Source of the DNA: Cichorium intybus
Lineage: Eukaryota; Streptophyta; Magnoliopsida; Asterales; Asteraceae
Assembly: GCA_023525715.1 (NCBI GenBank)
Contig: CM042014.1
Span: 19,447,063-19,511,062 of the forward strand
Direction: 5' to 3'
Length of the DNA: 64,000 bases
In this document: piece by piece, positions 26,912-39,365 of the stretch
Layout of the letters: the number at the start of each line of letters is the position of its first letter
How positions within the stretch are numbered: the first letter of the stretch is position 1
Translations under genes and position numbers: made by a program
Notes under the pieces: generated by a model
Databases searched by the model: none
The model's input: the letters and a program-made list of their open reading frames with translations, nothing else
What the model was told of the DNA's origin: nothing

Positions 26912-27392
26912 TGTTAGTGTATCTCACATTGGTGCGACACGGTCCTATAAGTTTGTATATATGTTGGAGTCTCCCCTCTCTCCACAAGGGCTCTTTTGGA
27001 GAGACACTTTTGGGCTCCACATATATTTACATGGTATCAGAACCAGTGTCCCGCACCCTGTACCTCATCGAGCCTACGTCTCTGAAGGGGAGTGTTAGTG
27101 TATCTCACATTGGTGCGACACGGTCTTATGAGTTTGTATATATGTTGGAGTCTCCCCTCTCTCCACAAGGGCTCTTTTGGAGAGACACACTTGGGCTCCA
27201 CATATATTTACATGGTATCAGAGCCGGTGTCCCGCACCCTGTAACCTCATCGAGCCTACGTCTCTGAGGGGGAGTGTTAGTGTATCTCACATTGGTGCGA
27301 CACGGTTATAAGTTTGTATATATGTTGGAGTCTCCCCTCTCTCCACAAGGGCTCTTTTGGAGAGACACTTTTGGGCTCCACATATATTTACA
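26912..27392 (+). mobile_element. Tandem TRIM/SMART retrotransposon: three 120-bp LTRs, two 61-bp interiors
   Basis: LTR copies at 26912-27031, 27093-27212 and 27275-27392 begin TGTTAGTGTATCTCACATTG and end TTTACA. Each of the first two is followed directly by a Met-tRNA primer site (TGGTATCAGAACC at 27032, TGGTATCAGAGCC at 27213), and each of the last two is preceded by a purine run (GAAGGGGAG, GAGGGGGAG). The whole block is flanked by the 5-bp duplication ATCCA (26907-26911 and 27393-27397). There is no coding capacity; it must be moved by another element's proteins. Confidence 0.92.
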
Positions 27393-28142
27393 ATCCAAAG
27401 AAAGATCCATATAGACAAGGTCGGTCGGGAGATTTTAGAGGCCATATGCAATTTAATAAATGCAGCACCCAAAACTTTTAAATTCTACAAATACAAAAAG
27501 GATGAATTGTAATGTTTATTTCATATTGTAATATACTTATTAGACAAACTTTAATTCAAAATATAAAAAATACACTTGCTTCTATTTGAAAATGCTATCC
27601 TTCTAGTATTCCTTGAGATAGGTGTAGAACCTATTAAAAACAATGTAGTTTTAATAAAAAAAAATCCAATTTCATTTTAGTCAAATTGTATAATGAAAAA
27701 AATATCAATGAATTTTTTTCTTGCAAAAAACTATCAAAGTTCGTGAAGTAAGAAAAAGAAACAATATATTTATAAAGAATATAACTCTAAATATTTAGTC
27801 ATTCCATTTAAAAACTCTATGCAACCCTTTTGTGAAAAACATGATTAAACATTGATTGAGTGATTTGTAATTTTGTATGTCCTTATTTTACTTTTATTCT
27901 ATTATTTTTATTTTCAAAAGTAATAGAATTTAGTAATTAGTTTTAATATATTTGATCATGACTTTCAATAGTGTTCCTAGACACATTGAATAAATCGATC
28001 AATTTAAGATGGTATGTGAGTTTACAAAGAATAGTATTTGAAATATCATGATTAATATGAATATATATTTGAATCAAAACCATGTATTTTGGAATATTCT
28101 ATATCTAAACTTAGTTACATCACAGTCACATATTCCCTAACC

Positions 28143-28144
<2 letters not shown>
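27393..28144. other. AT-rich intergenic stretch
   Basis: No gene or element end recognised. Confidence 0.45.
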
Positions 28145-28645
<501 letters not shown>

Positions 28646-28879
28646 TTTGGAAATATTTAGCAAGTTACAAAGTGCAGGGGCAGTTTTGAAAATTTTGTAG
28701 ATTTAAAAAATTCTTACATAATGGTCCTATTTCTCGTTATTAGCTGAATTTCAACAAATCTCAGGCCACAATACACAGTTAATGCAAGTAACCATCTCAT
28801 AATCAAGCATAGAACACATGTAAAGCTTCAAACAATTAACAAATCGAGGAAAAACTAATCAGATTTGATTTTTGTAGAA

Positions 28880-29442
<563 letters not shown>

Positions 29443-29544
29443 ACTATAACCAATTTGTAACATTCTTGTAATCACAAACAAAAACTACTTTACGTTAAAG
29501 TTGTTATATCCATAGTTGTCTTTTCTATTAGTCAATATATATAG

Positions 29545-30874
29545 GGTTATTGTCACTGTAGCACAACAAAGTTCGATGGTTTTTCCGGATTGGTCACTCA
29601 AGTTTTTTTTTTTTTTGCGCAATAGGTCACTAAAGTTAAATTTTACATCCTAAATAGGTCATCAACGTTAAAACTAACTGGCTTTGACGTTAGTGTAAGG
29701 ACCTATTTAACACGTAAATTAAACTTTGGTGACCTATTGCGCAAAAAAAAACTTCAGTGACTTATCGCATCCACAAAGACCATAGTCGGTCACAATCTCG
29801 CCCTCTCCGTCTCGAATCTCTCTTCTCTGTTTTGCTCTTTCTCTCTATCTCTTTTTCTGGTATTGATCACGAATCACAGCCGCCGCCGGTGCGGTGCGTT
29901 TTTTATTTTTATAAAAACTGCAAAAAACCGAACCACGCTGCTTGTAAGAACTGAACCGCAAATCGCAATATAAACCGAACCGCACCGCGTATCTTATATG
30001 AAAACCGAAAAAAATGTTAAAAAACCGAAAAAAACGCATCGCATTAAAAAAACCACACTGTTTGGTTAAAACCGAAAAACCTCATCGCCTTAAAAAACCA
30101 TAATGTTCTATTAAAACCAAAAAACCGCATCGCATTAAAAAACCACACTGTTCAGTTATTTTGTAGGAAAAATCGCATTTGCGGTTTGCGGCGCGGTTAT
30201 TATCAAAAACTGCATGGTAGGTTTTATATAGAGGAATTCAATAGCGGAGGTTTCATAAGGGAATTTGATAGCTCAAATAGATTAATTGAGCCCGTCATCT
30301 CAGAGTTTCATCGGAATCGATTTCTTGCTGCGACTATGTACATGGTTGGAAACAGGCAAAACAATTCGGCACTGAGTCCTAGCCCTCCGTTACTTTGGTG
30401 AGCTAGAAGAAATGCTGGTGAATGACCACCGTTTAACCCGATTATCCTTCTCCGTGGACCATAACCACACCGGAAGAACCCAGTAGTGGTATAGAGGAAT
30501 ACAAAACCGACAGCGGCTATGATTCGCGATCAATACCAGAAAAAGAGATAGAGAGATGGCGAGAGAGAGCAGAACAGAGAAGAGAGATTCGAGACGTATT
30601 GAGACTGACTATAGTATTTTGTGGTTGCGATAGGTCACTGAATTTTTTTTTTCTGAATTGGTCACTGAAGTTTTTTATTTGCGCACTAGGTCACTAAAGT
30701 TTAATTTACGTGTTAAATAGGTCCATACACTAACGTGAAAACCATTTAGTTTTAACGTCAGTGGCCTATTTAGGACGTAAAATGCAACTTTAGTGACCTA
30801 TTGCGCAAAAGAAAAACTTCAGTGACCAATCCGCAAAAATTACCAAACTTTGTTGTGCTAGAATAACAATAACC
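29545..30874. mobile_element. 1.3-kb foldback element with about 330-bp terminal inverted repeats
   Basis: 29545-29880 pairs with about 30530-30874: GGTTATTGTCACTGTAGCAC on the left against GGTTATTGTTATTCTAGCAC on the right, then shared blocks GACCTATTGCGCAAAA, TTAGTGACCTATT and CTCTCTATCTCTTTTTCTGG. The centre has about three 55-bp tandem repeats (AAACCGAAAAAC...CATCGCATTAAAAAACCACACTG) at 30000-30160. No protein is encoded. Size and long TIRs suggest a MULE-like or foldback element; the AT-rich flanks make the target duplication unclear. Confidence 0.75.
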
Positions 30875-32690
30875 ATATATGGTTAATTATACTCTTGTAT
30901 TTTATAGGTTTGGATGATAATAAAAAACCATGGGTAAATATATGGTGGGCATTAGAAAAATGAGATAGACATGGGTGACTACTGAGAAATGTTGCATATT
31001 GCGTGGTGGATATAAAACGATAAACATTCATGTCATATTTATTCTATTGTCATTCTTTATGTGTTTTAGTATAACATGTATGAAAACATGCTAAATAGAT
31101 ATTGTTTAAAAAAACATTATATGGAAAGTTAAAGGGTTTCATGTTTTGTCACTCACAATACTCTATATTTGGGATTGATTAAACTTTTTTCATTTTTGAA
31201 GTAAAATAAATAAGAGTTATGCTCATATATTATCTAAAACTCATTTCGTTTATCAGCTATCAGAAATAACCATTATTTTCATTAAACGGCACACTAATTT
31301 GTGGGTGGGCTTGAGCTCACACAACCCCCTTCATCACATTTATAGATCATGTTCAACCCTGTCACCTCTCTCGTTCATGCTTGCGTAACGGTTCAAACCC
31401 TACAACATTTCTCCCTTCAACCCTACCATCTTTCTTCCTTCAACACTAAAGTCTATCATTCATGGGGATCGGCATCTCCGAACCTCCTCCACCGTGCTCA
31501 TGCCTCCAACAACGCCGACAGACGTTGTTTCTACATCTTCCGGGTCCGACTTTACAACTCCCTCTCTCTTTCTCGATTCAATTCTTGATCTGACTGTTTT
31601 CCTATATTTTCAATCTAAAAGAACATATACTAAGAAATAAATAATCCTTTTATATAAAAGAAATCAATAAATAAACAAGTGATGCTTGTGACCATAACCT
31701 TTTTTTCTTATGTTTATAAATAGTCTTAGAATAATTTGACATTTTAGAAAAAAAAATTGTTAAAAAGCATGGTTGCAAATAATATTACCTTGTAAAAAAT
31801 TCGCGAGCTTTAACATATTCACGGCTAAATTTAGTGAGTATTTTTGTCATAAAAAAACAAATTATTTGTAAGAAAATGTAATATTGCGACTTCGCTTGTC
31901 TTTTTTTTCGTGATGTTTGTTATAGATAATGAAAACGTGATTGCCAGTGTATAACTCAACCCAAAAAATGATAAATTTCGTGAGTAACTCGTGTATCATA
32001 TTATGAAAATAGTTAAGTTAAGATGGATATTAAAATACATGGAAAATATGTATAAGGAAAATATCTTATATTCGAAATGGTATGTAAATTCAAAAAACAA
32101 CGAATATATATGTGTGTGTGCGCACGTACGTGTGTTCGTTGCATGCACGTATTATATTTTATATATGTAATAAATAAGTAATTTCAAGGACACTTATCAC
32201 ATTCTATGTTTCCAAATTCCAACTATCTAATTTTCCTGTCCATCTTCAAATTTCTCCAATTTAGGGATGCTCAAACATCCTCTCAAAATATCCTCATTTT
32301 AGTTAGACCCGATTAACAAATAATCGTTTATAAATCCTTAATTTTTATTCCTTCCTAGTTAATATTTCTTTTCATCAACTCTAATAATAATGACCATAGA
32401 AGGCATATAATTAAAACAATAGATGTTAAAAATGAATCATTATGGACATAAATCAATAGACTTAAAGTTTCTAGAAGTTATGAAAGTCGGAAAAAGACAA
32501 GCATAATTTTTCCCTCATCAATTATGTGTGATATTTTATTTTTTTTCTATTTAGACAAGTTTTCTAACTTTCACAATATATATTTTAAATATAACACTTT
32601 GATAATCAATATATATCACATTCACACAAACTCTGTATGACCTATCAAAACTAAACTATTATGTATGATGGTTCATAAACCCATAAACCA
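30875..32690. other. AT-rich intergenic stretch
   Basis: No gene recognised. An 80-codon frame at 31349-31588 has no domain and I do not regard it as a gene. Confidence 0.45.
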
Positions 32691-32693
32691 TTT

Positions 32694-34503
32694 CACTACT
32701 AGAAAAAACGCCTACAGTCATTAAAGGGTATAGATGACAGACATTTGTCTGTCATTGAAGCCCCAGTCATAAATGAAACATAACAGACATTTGTCTGTCA
32801 TAAATTTACGACTGACATTTATGACAGACATTCACGACATACAATTACCACATATATTTATAACTGACATTTTGTAGGTCGTAATTATTGACTTTTTTTT
32901 AACTCATTACATCAAATTATGACAGAAACTTTTGTAAATTTTTTTTTCTAAATTTACTAATGTTTAAATTAAATCACATTTAATGTTTAATAACATAATA
33001 TAAAGTATCATATACACACAAAAACAATCTATTGCATAAAACATACTTTGTCAATTACAAAGAAGCGTTCAAATGGTAAATAAATGTAAATACATTGCTA
33101 TTATGGGTTACATATTAATATAATTGGTAAGGAATTTAAGGCACTCATTCTTCGGGTTATTACACCAAGACCACCATGTAATATAATTGCCATTTCTATC
33201 TCTACATTCCAACTAGGTAAAGGAAAGCATTTTGATGTCACTTGCCATATTGTTGTTGTTTGGCACTTTAAGGTTGAAGACGAAATTGTTTCTTCTATTC
33301 CAGATCACCCATATGAATGCCAAGAGGGCCAGGTTCAAGCCAAAACTTGACACCTGCCAATGGAAACCAGGAGGATCTGGTTCAAGATGGTTAGTCACTT
33401 GTTCCACCAAAACAATAAAGTTTGCATCAAAGTTGATATGAAGTACTGATGCATCTTTATAGAAGGAAATAAGAGCAAGATCAAACCTTAGCCAGTATGT
33501 TAACCACATTAGGAAGTACTCTTGCATCATTGGCTTCCGGTGTTTGAACAAGGGAAAAAAATTTCGTTGTTGCCCCTGTGAATATATAGTTAAAGTATGG
33601 CTATGATGAAATGACAATTTACTAGGCCTATAAAGAGACTTATACAACAAGAGCCTATGGTATGTAGATTTAGGATGCTTATGCATCTAAGAGTGACCAC
33701 TGGAACCACAACAATAATCAACTGAAAACAATCATCTTATTGTTAAGTTAATTAGATTTCATTGTTATACAAAAATATTAGAATGAACAAAACTGAACGG
33801 GTGAAAGGAAGGAAAGAAATGCTTTTGGTATGTAGATTTAGGATACTTACTTTGGTTTACAGTTGAAAACTGGATTTATGGTTCTGATTTCGTGGTGAGA
33901 CTTTAGTGTTCTTAAATCGTTGGACGTGGGGGATTAAGGTTTGAAACTCCAAGTCTTTACGTGATTCTGATCGAAAAGTAGCAGTCTGCGGCTATAGTGG
34001 TGGCGTGGAAGCAAACGATAGAGGCGATGTCACGATTCCGAGTCGATCTCCCACAGTAACAGGAAGGAGAAACATGGGGAGGATGATGCAGCTTTGGAGT
34101 TGTGATCGGTAATTGACGCCGGCATTGGAGGTTATCGACGCAGGTAGTCGATGCGGATACTGGAGGTAATCGACGACATCAGGAAGGAGAAAGGGGGAGA
34201 GGCGGCTGGAACTTTAGGGTTGTGAGGAGAAATACGCGAAAATAGGGAAAAGAGAAATATATGGAAACTTCTCGTGAATCAATGTTAGTGTTTAAATTTT
34301 GGGAAAATTATCACGCACTTTTTTTTCATTTAAGACAGTAATTCATGATATACATGTTGTATGTCATAAATATTTACAAGAGATGACTGAGATTTATGAC
34401 AGACAATTATGTCTGTCTAAAATCGTAAATATGACAGACTTTTATGACTGACATTTTATAAGTCATAATTCGTTTATCATTAAAGACCTGTTTTCTAATA
34501 GTG
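32694..34503 (+). mobile_element. Complete non-autonomous CACTA transposon, 1.8 kb
   Basis: Left end CACTACTAGAAAAAACGCC, right end (minus strand) CACTATTAGAAAACAGGTC, with the 3-bp duplication TTT at 32691-32693 and 34504-34506. Subterminal repeats of GACAGACATTTGTCTGTCAT and ATGACTGACATTT lie at both ends. No transposase is present; the interior holds a possible LINE fragment. Confidence 0.9.
33213..33420 (-). pseudogene. Possible captured LINE reverse-transcriptase tail
   Basis: The minus-strand translation contains SFGLNLALLAFIWVIWNRRNNFVFNLK. The 'IWxxRNxxVFN' signature is typical of the C-terminal zinc-binding region of plant LINE reverse transcriptases. Only a short piece is present, inside the CACTA element, so capture or an older insertion is likely. 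A longer open frame to 33686 has no other recognisable part. Confidence 0.4.
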
Positions 34504-34927
34504 TTTATGATCAATTAGAGATATAACTCAACATCGTTTTTGGGTCTAAAATGAAAACTCAACACACTTTTTCAACACAAATATCTAAATACCGCAGCAG
34601 AAATTACAATATTATTATCATAAGTAAGGTAATCAACTAAATTTTGTATTTATTAATTATTATAGGATATATTGGGCGGTACTGCAATAACATAAAGCTC
34701 TTGCATGGGATAAATATTCCGTGAATAATGGCTAGTTTCTTCCCTAGTTTAAGAAAAGAAATAGATTTGTCACATTGGCAAAAATTCTAGCAACCTTTTG
34801 TCCATTTGGTATTTCATTCCCAAGAAAAAAAAAGAACTTTTACTTACGTGTAACAATATTAGAAAAAATTGTTATAACCTATATATATTCAATAACAAGG
34901 TACACCAGTTGTCACGTGTAAATATGC

Positions 34928-35364
34928 AAATGATTTATAAGGGTAATTATATTTCAAAACTGTTCAAAAAACACCATCCAAGTTTGGTCTGTTCAAAAAA
35001 CCCCATCCAAGTAAGGCCTTTGTACAAAATACACCATCCAAGTAAGGTCTTTGTACAAAAAACACCATCGAACTACATGTTTTGTTCAAATTTTACCCGA
35101 TGGTAACCGACTCTTGCAGGTTAAAGGATGACTTGGCCTAATACTTGGTGACCGGCCAAGTCATCCTTTAACCTGCAAGAGCCGGTTATCATCGGGTAAA
35201 ATTTGAACAAAACATGTAGTTCGATGGTGTTTTTTGTACAAAGGCCTTACTTGGATGGTGTTTTTTGTACAAAGGCCTTACTTGGATGGTGTTTTTTGAA
35301 CAGACCAAACTTGGATGGTGTTTTTTGAACAGTTTTGAAACATAATTACCCTTATAAGTCATTT
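34928..35364. mobile_element. Foldback MITE, about 210-bp arms and 15-bp spacer
   Basis: 34928-35138 is almost the exact reverse complement of 35154-35364; the spacer is 35139-35153. Each arm holds three to four direct repeats of a 33-bp unit around ACACCATCCAAGTAAGGCCT with the constant word TTGTACAAAA. It lies 95 bp downstream of the kinase gene stop. Transcription through it would give a long RNA hairpin. Confidence 0.9.
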
Positions 35365-35458
35365 TCCCTTTTCAATATTCAACGGAAGCAATATGTACAC
35401 CTGCAGTGAAACCTAGCTATGTTGGCGAAGGATCTGAACTAGTATATACGCGTGTTCT

Positions 35459-38238
35459 TCACGTGGGCATGCTCTCCTCACCAATGTCTCTCAATCTAGC
35501 AAGCTCCGGCAAAACCACCTTCCCTAGATCCGGTCTATCTTTCCGCCTTAACTCAGCGCATTGTAGTGCCAGTTTCGCAAACCCTAGGGCTTCATCTTGA
35601 GGCCAATCACTCACAAACGGATCCAACATCGCACCAAAAGTTCCATCATCAATGGCGTTTTGAACATGATGGCTCAACCCCATCGCCGGTCTAGCTGTAA
35701 TTAGCTGCAACAACATGATCCCTAGCGAGTAAACGTCAGATTTCACCCCAAGCATCCCGGTTTGCTGATACTCCGGATCAATATAACAAAGTGTCCCCGC
35801 CGCTGATGTCATACGGTACTGCGTCATGTCATCGGTTACCGACGGCGGGAGTAGCCTCGCTAGTCCGACATCGCTTATCTTGCTCACAAAATTTTCGTCT
35901 AGGAGAATGTTGCCGGGCTTCAGGTCACGGTGAACTATGGGTTCTGGTTTGGTCTGATGGAGAAACAAGATTCCGGTGGCGATTTCTGATGCGATTTTGA
36001 ATCTGATTTGCCATGATAATGGTGGCGTGTTTCCTCTCCTGAGTAACCGATCTTCTAAACTACCATTACCCATGTATTCATAGATCAAACACCCGTATTC
36101 CGGGCAGGCTCCAAGGAGTAGTACCATATTCGGATGTCGCATACAGCTCAACACTTCCACCTTACATCAACCAAAATTATTTTTATCCTTAAAACCCTAA
36201 TTCAAATTGATAGCCCACAACTAAGGTTTTTATAACTTACCTCGCGTTGAAACTGTGACCTTCCTTGTGCAGCGTCGGGACGTAAGACTTTAATCGCGAC
36301 AACAGTCTCACTGAGCACACCCTTAAAAACAGGCCCGTAACCTCCTTCCCCGATCTTTCTAGAATTGGAGAAGAACTCTGTAGCCTCTTCGATCTCTTCA
36401 ATTGTGTATTTTTTATATTTAAATTTATCCTCAGGATCCTCATCGTCTGTGCTAAGAGCTTTCATTTCAGAGGCTACTCGTCGGGATTCCAACTCCATGA
36501 TTCTTTTTGATGCTTCTGCTTTCTCAATTGTTGCTAAGGACTTGGCTTTATCTTTCTCTGCGGCCTCTTTCTCAGCAAGTCTAGCCTCCTCTAATAATCT
36601 TTTTTGTTCTTCCATACGCCATTGTTGGAGTGCGCCCTCCTGTTTGGATTATAAAATATTAATCATCTTTTATACAGTTGGATTCATAATATAAATCACT
36701 ATTATTCCTTTCAGACCTACCTTTTCTTTTGCTGAACCTGCGTCTTTGCAAGCTACAGTATATAAGTCCATTCTCTTCACGAGTTCCATCTTTAGCTTTT
36801 TCATTTCATTGTCAGCCTCATCCTGTATGAATTCATCAAGATCGAAGTAAATTCATGTTTTTGTCTGGTTTAGATATTGTTTCGTGTTTACCATATAATT
36901 TTGCGATGAAATTGACCCTCGGCTCTCAATAGAAGATGATGAAAACTCATCAGGATTACGATCGGTCATCCCCAAATCCAGGTCATAGTAGTTACCGATA
37001 GACATACGATCAGTGCTTTGCCTTGCGTTGCCCACAAACGATATATCAGTGTCTAATTCCGGTAGCTCCATCAGCTTTGCATTTGCTGCTCTCCCGGGTC
37101 GAGTAAATGGCGATCTAGTAATTATATAACCACTATTAGTTAACTGATAGTTCAATAACAATGTACATTCGTGAACTCTGAAAATTACTTGAATGATTCA
37201 AGCTTTTCCGGCATCATACGGGGCTTCTCCGGAGGCTTTTCCGGCGCTCTGGAGGTGAAACTGTTGCTGCTGGGTGGTGGAACTGCCACAAAGCTGTTTG
37301 TGTTGTTTGATTTCTCTTGGATCTGTTCATAGAGCGGGGAAACAAACGGAGGGGCTTTTAAAGATTTCTTTGCACTCGAAATCTTTCCTTTGGAGATGAC
37401 ATAGATGGTGCAAAAATCAGGGGCCACCTTCATTACACTGCTGGGAACATCGGAAGTCTTGAATCTTGTATCACAGTAAATTAATAGTTAATCATTAGTG
37501 AAAAAGATTGTCAAATCTTAACGTGAAAACAGAAAGAAAAAATATTTAATTATTATGTTTTACCTAATGAAACCATGTCGTGAGGCTGCGCCTAGCACCA
37601 GATACTCGATCGCAGTTTGAGAAGCGTATTCTGCTAACGCTTTTGCTATGTTGGTTTCTTCGAGTATGACGTCAATGCATTGTACCTGCAACCCAAAAAA
37701 AAAAAAGATAATTTTTCTGTACGAAACATTTAAAGTTTTTTTTTTATCAAAAGAGGTGAAAAATAAGTAAGGTTCATACGTCTTTACGGGTACAGAAGCA
37801 ATGGAAAGTGAGGAATAGGTCTCGGATTTTCTTCTCATGATCGGGCCCTGATCCCCCTGCATCCATAACACCTAGAAATCAGCGGGGGTTCTTGATTTTT
37901 TTGTTTTTTTTTCCCATATGGGCCCTTGAGGTATATAGACATGGATCATTTCTTTCAAGAAAGTTTTGTGATATCAATGAGAATTCCATTAAAGTTTTTG
38001 TGTAGATATATCATATATATGCATGGGACATTGATCAAGAAAAAATTGAGTTACCTGTTTTGTTGACATGGATGAGGATAACGGTTTGACCACGGGTGAG
38101 AAGGTGTTCAACAACCCATTTGAGAGCGTGTTGGCTATATTTATCCTTGTCTATTGCAACCGCCACAATGGAGGTTCCCTTGCGTTGCCCATTTCCGGCA
38201 CGGATGGACGAGTTACTTGTAGACTTAGAAAACCACAT
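35459..38238 (-). CDS. USP-domain receptor-like cytoplasmic kinase (PUB51/52-like, no U-box)
   Basis: Eight exons fit GT/AG sites and phase: 38238-38055, 37856-37780, 37685-37564, 37464-37189, 37114-36892, 36822-36721, 36639-36241, 36160-35459, giving 694 residues. Residues about 18-150 form a universal-stress-protein (adenine nucleotide alpha-hydrolase-like) domain (SIVAVAIDKDKYSQHALKW ... YLVLGAASRHGF). A Ser/Pro-rich linker follows, then a charged coiled coil (about 295-395, EEQKRLLEEARLAEKEAAEKD). The kinase has IGEGGYG 424-430, VAIK Lys445, HRD Asp540, SDVGLARLL (DVG in place of DFG, usual in this group) with Asp558, and GTLCYIDPEYQQTG. This is the RLCK-IX type; relatives called PUB51/52 may carry a C-terminal U-box, absent here because TGA follows GEESMPT. 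Predicted cytoplasmic Ser/Thr kinase; substrates unknown. No lesions seen, so probably functional. Confidence 0.95.
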
Positions 38239-38784
38239 TCTCTATTTCTTTATTTTCTTCTATTGGGATCTGGGAGAAAACCAATTCCATCTTCCTAGCT
38301 TTTTGGAACTCATTTATTTTTGGACAAATCTTTATGGTTTTTGATTTCGTTTGGTTTTGGGAATGGATTGTTTAACTTGTAATAGATGGTGGATGATGTT
38401 TTGATATAGCTTGAGACAAATGTTTGAAAGTACTGAGTCAAACCACATTTCCTATCCAACGTTTTTTATCAAATCACACCCTAAAAACTCTCTGAGGATA
38501 TCTTTGAATGGACTAGATCTGACCAATTAGTCAACTTGTTAATATGATTTGATTTGATTCAACTGTATAGAAATAATGCGGCTTAATTAAACTATATAGA
38601 AATAATTAATATAATTACGATAATATAAATATCTTTTTTTTTAAAAGAAACCAACCAAATAATTTTAGAACAAAACCAACAAAGAGGCTAGCATGTAAAA
38701 AAAGAAAGTTACATGGAAATGGAAATAGAGGGTTGTTGAGCCACTCTAACATCCTCCATCTTACACCTACTAGAAATCCATATT
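38239..38784 (-). promoter_or_regulatory. Upstream region of the USP-kinase gene
   Basis: 546 bp between the start codon and the CACTA insertion at 38785. It must contain the 5' UTR and core promoter. I could not single out a convincing TATA box. Confidence 0.4.
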
Positions 38785-39253
38785 CACTACTAGAAAACAG
38801 GGGGGTTAGCCACGCACATTTGCGTGGCTGTTGTGTGGTAAAAGCCGAATAAACACACAATAGCCACGAAAACTGACCTGTGGAAAAACCCTTTGTGTCT
38901 AAATTGTAGCCACGCTTTAGCCACGCAAATTTGTCACGCAACAGCCACGCACAGCTTACCACGCATTATCCACGCCTTTTTACCACTAAATAACCACGCG
39001 CGTTAACCACGCCATAGCCACGCAATAACAACGAGGATTTAGACACGCAATAGCCACGCAAATAATTAAACACGCAATAGCCACGCAAATAATTAAACAC
39101 GCAATAGCCACGCACATTATTTACCACGCAATACCCACACACATTTTGTTGACTGTGTTTGACTTTTAGCCACGCAATACCCACGCAATACTTTTTTTTA
39201 TTAAAAAAAATACAAAAAAAATATTTTTAATTCCAGATTTTTTTTTCTCACAA

Positions 39254-39365
<112 letters not shown>

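Noticed and set aside
31349..31588. 80-codon frame in intergenic DNA
   Set aside because: No domain, no neighbouring exon, ordinary length for chance.
35459..35470. Possible missing U-box due to a premature stop in the kinase gene
   Set aside because: The downstream sequence to 34928 shows no U-box homology, and relatives without U-box are known, so the stop is taken as natural.
38966..39184. Repetitive frame (RGYCVFNYL repeats) on the minus strand
   Set aside because: Translation of CACTA subterminal repeats, not a protein gene.
38810..39190. Regular short repeats that might suggest a CRISPR-like array
   Set aside because: Repeats are direct and inverted, variable and within CACTA ends; the genome is plant nuclear.
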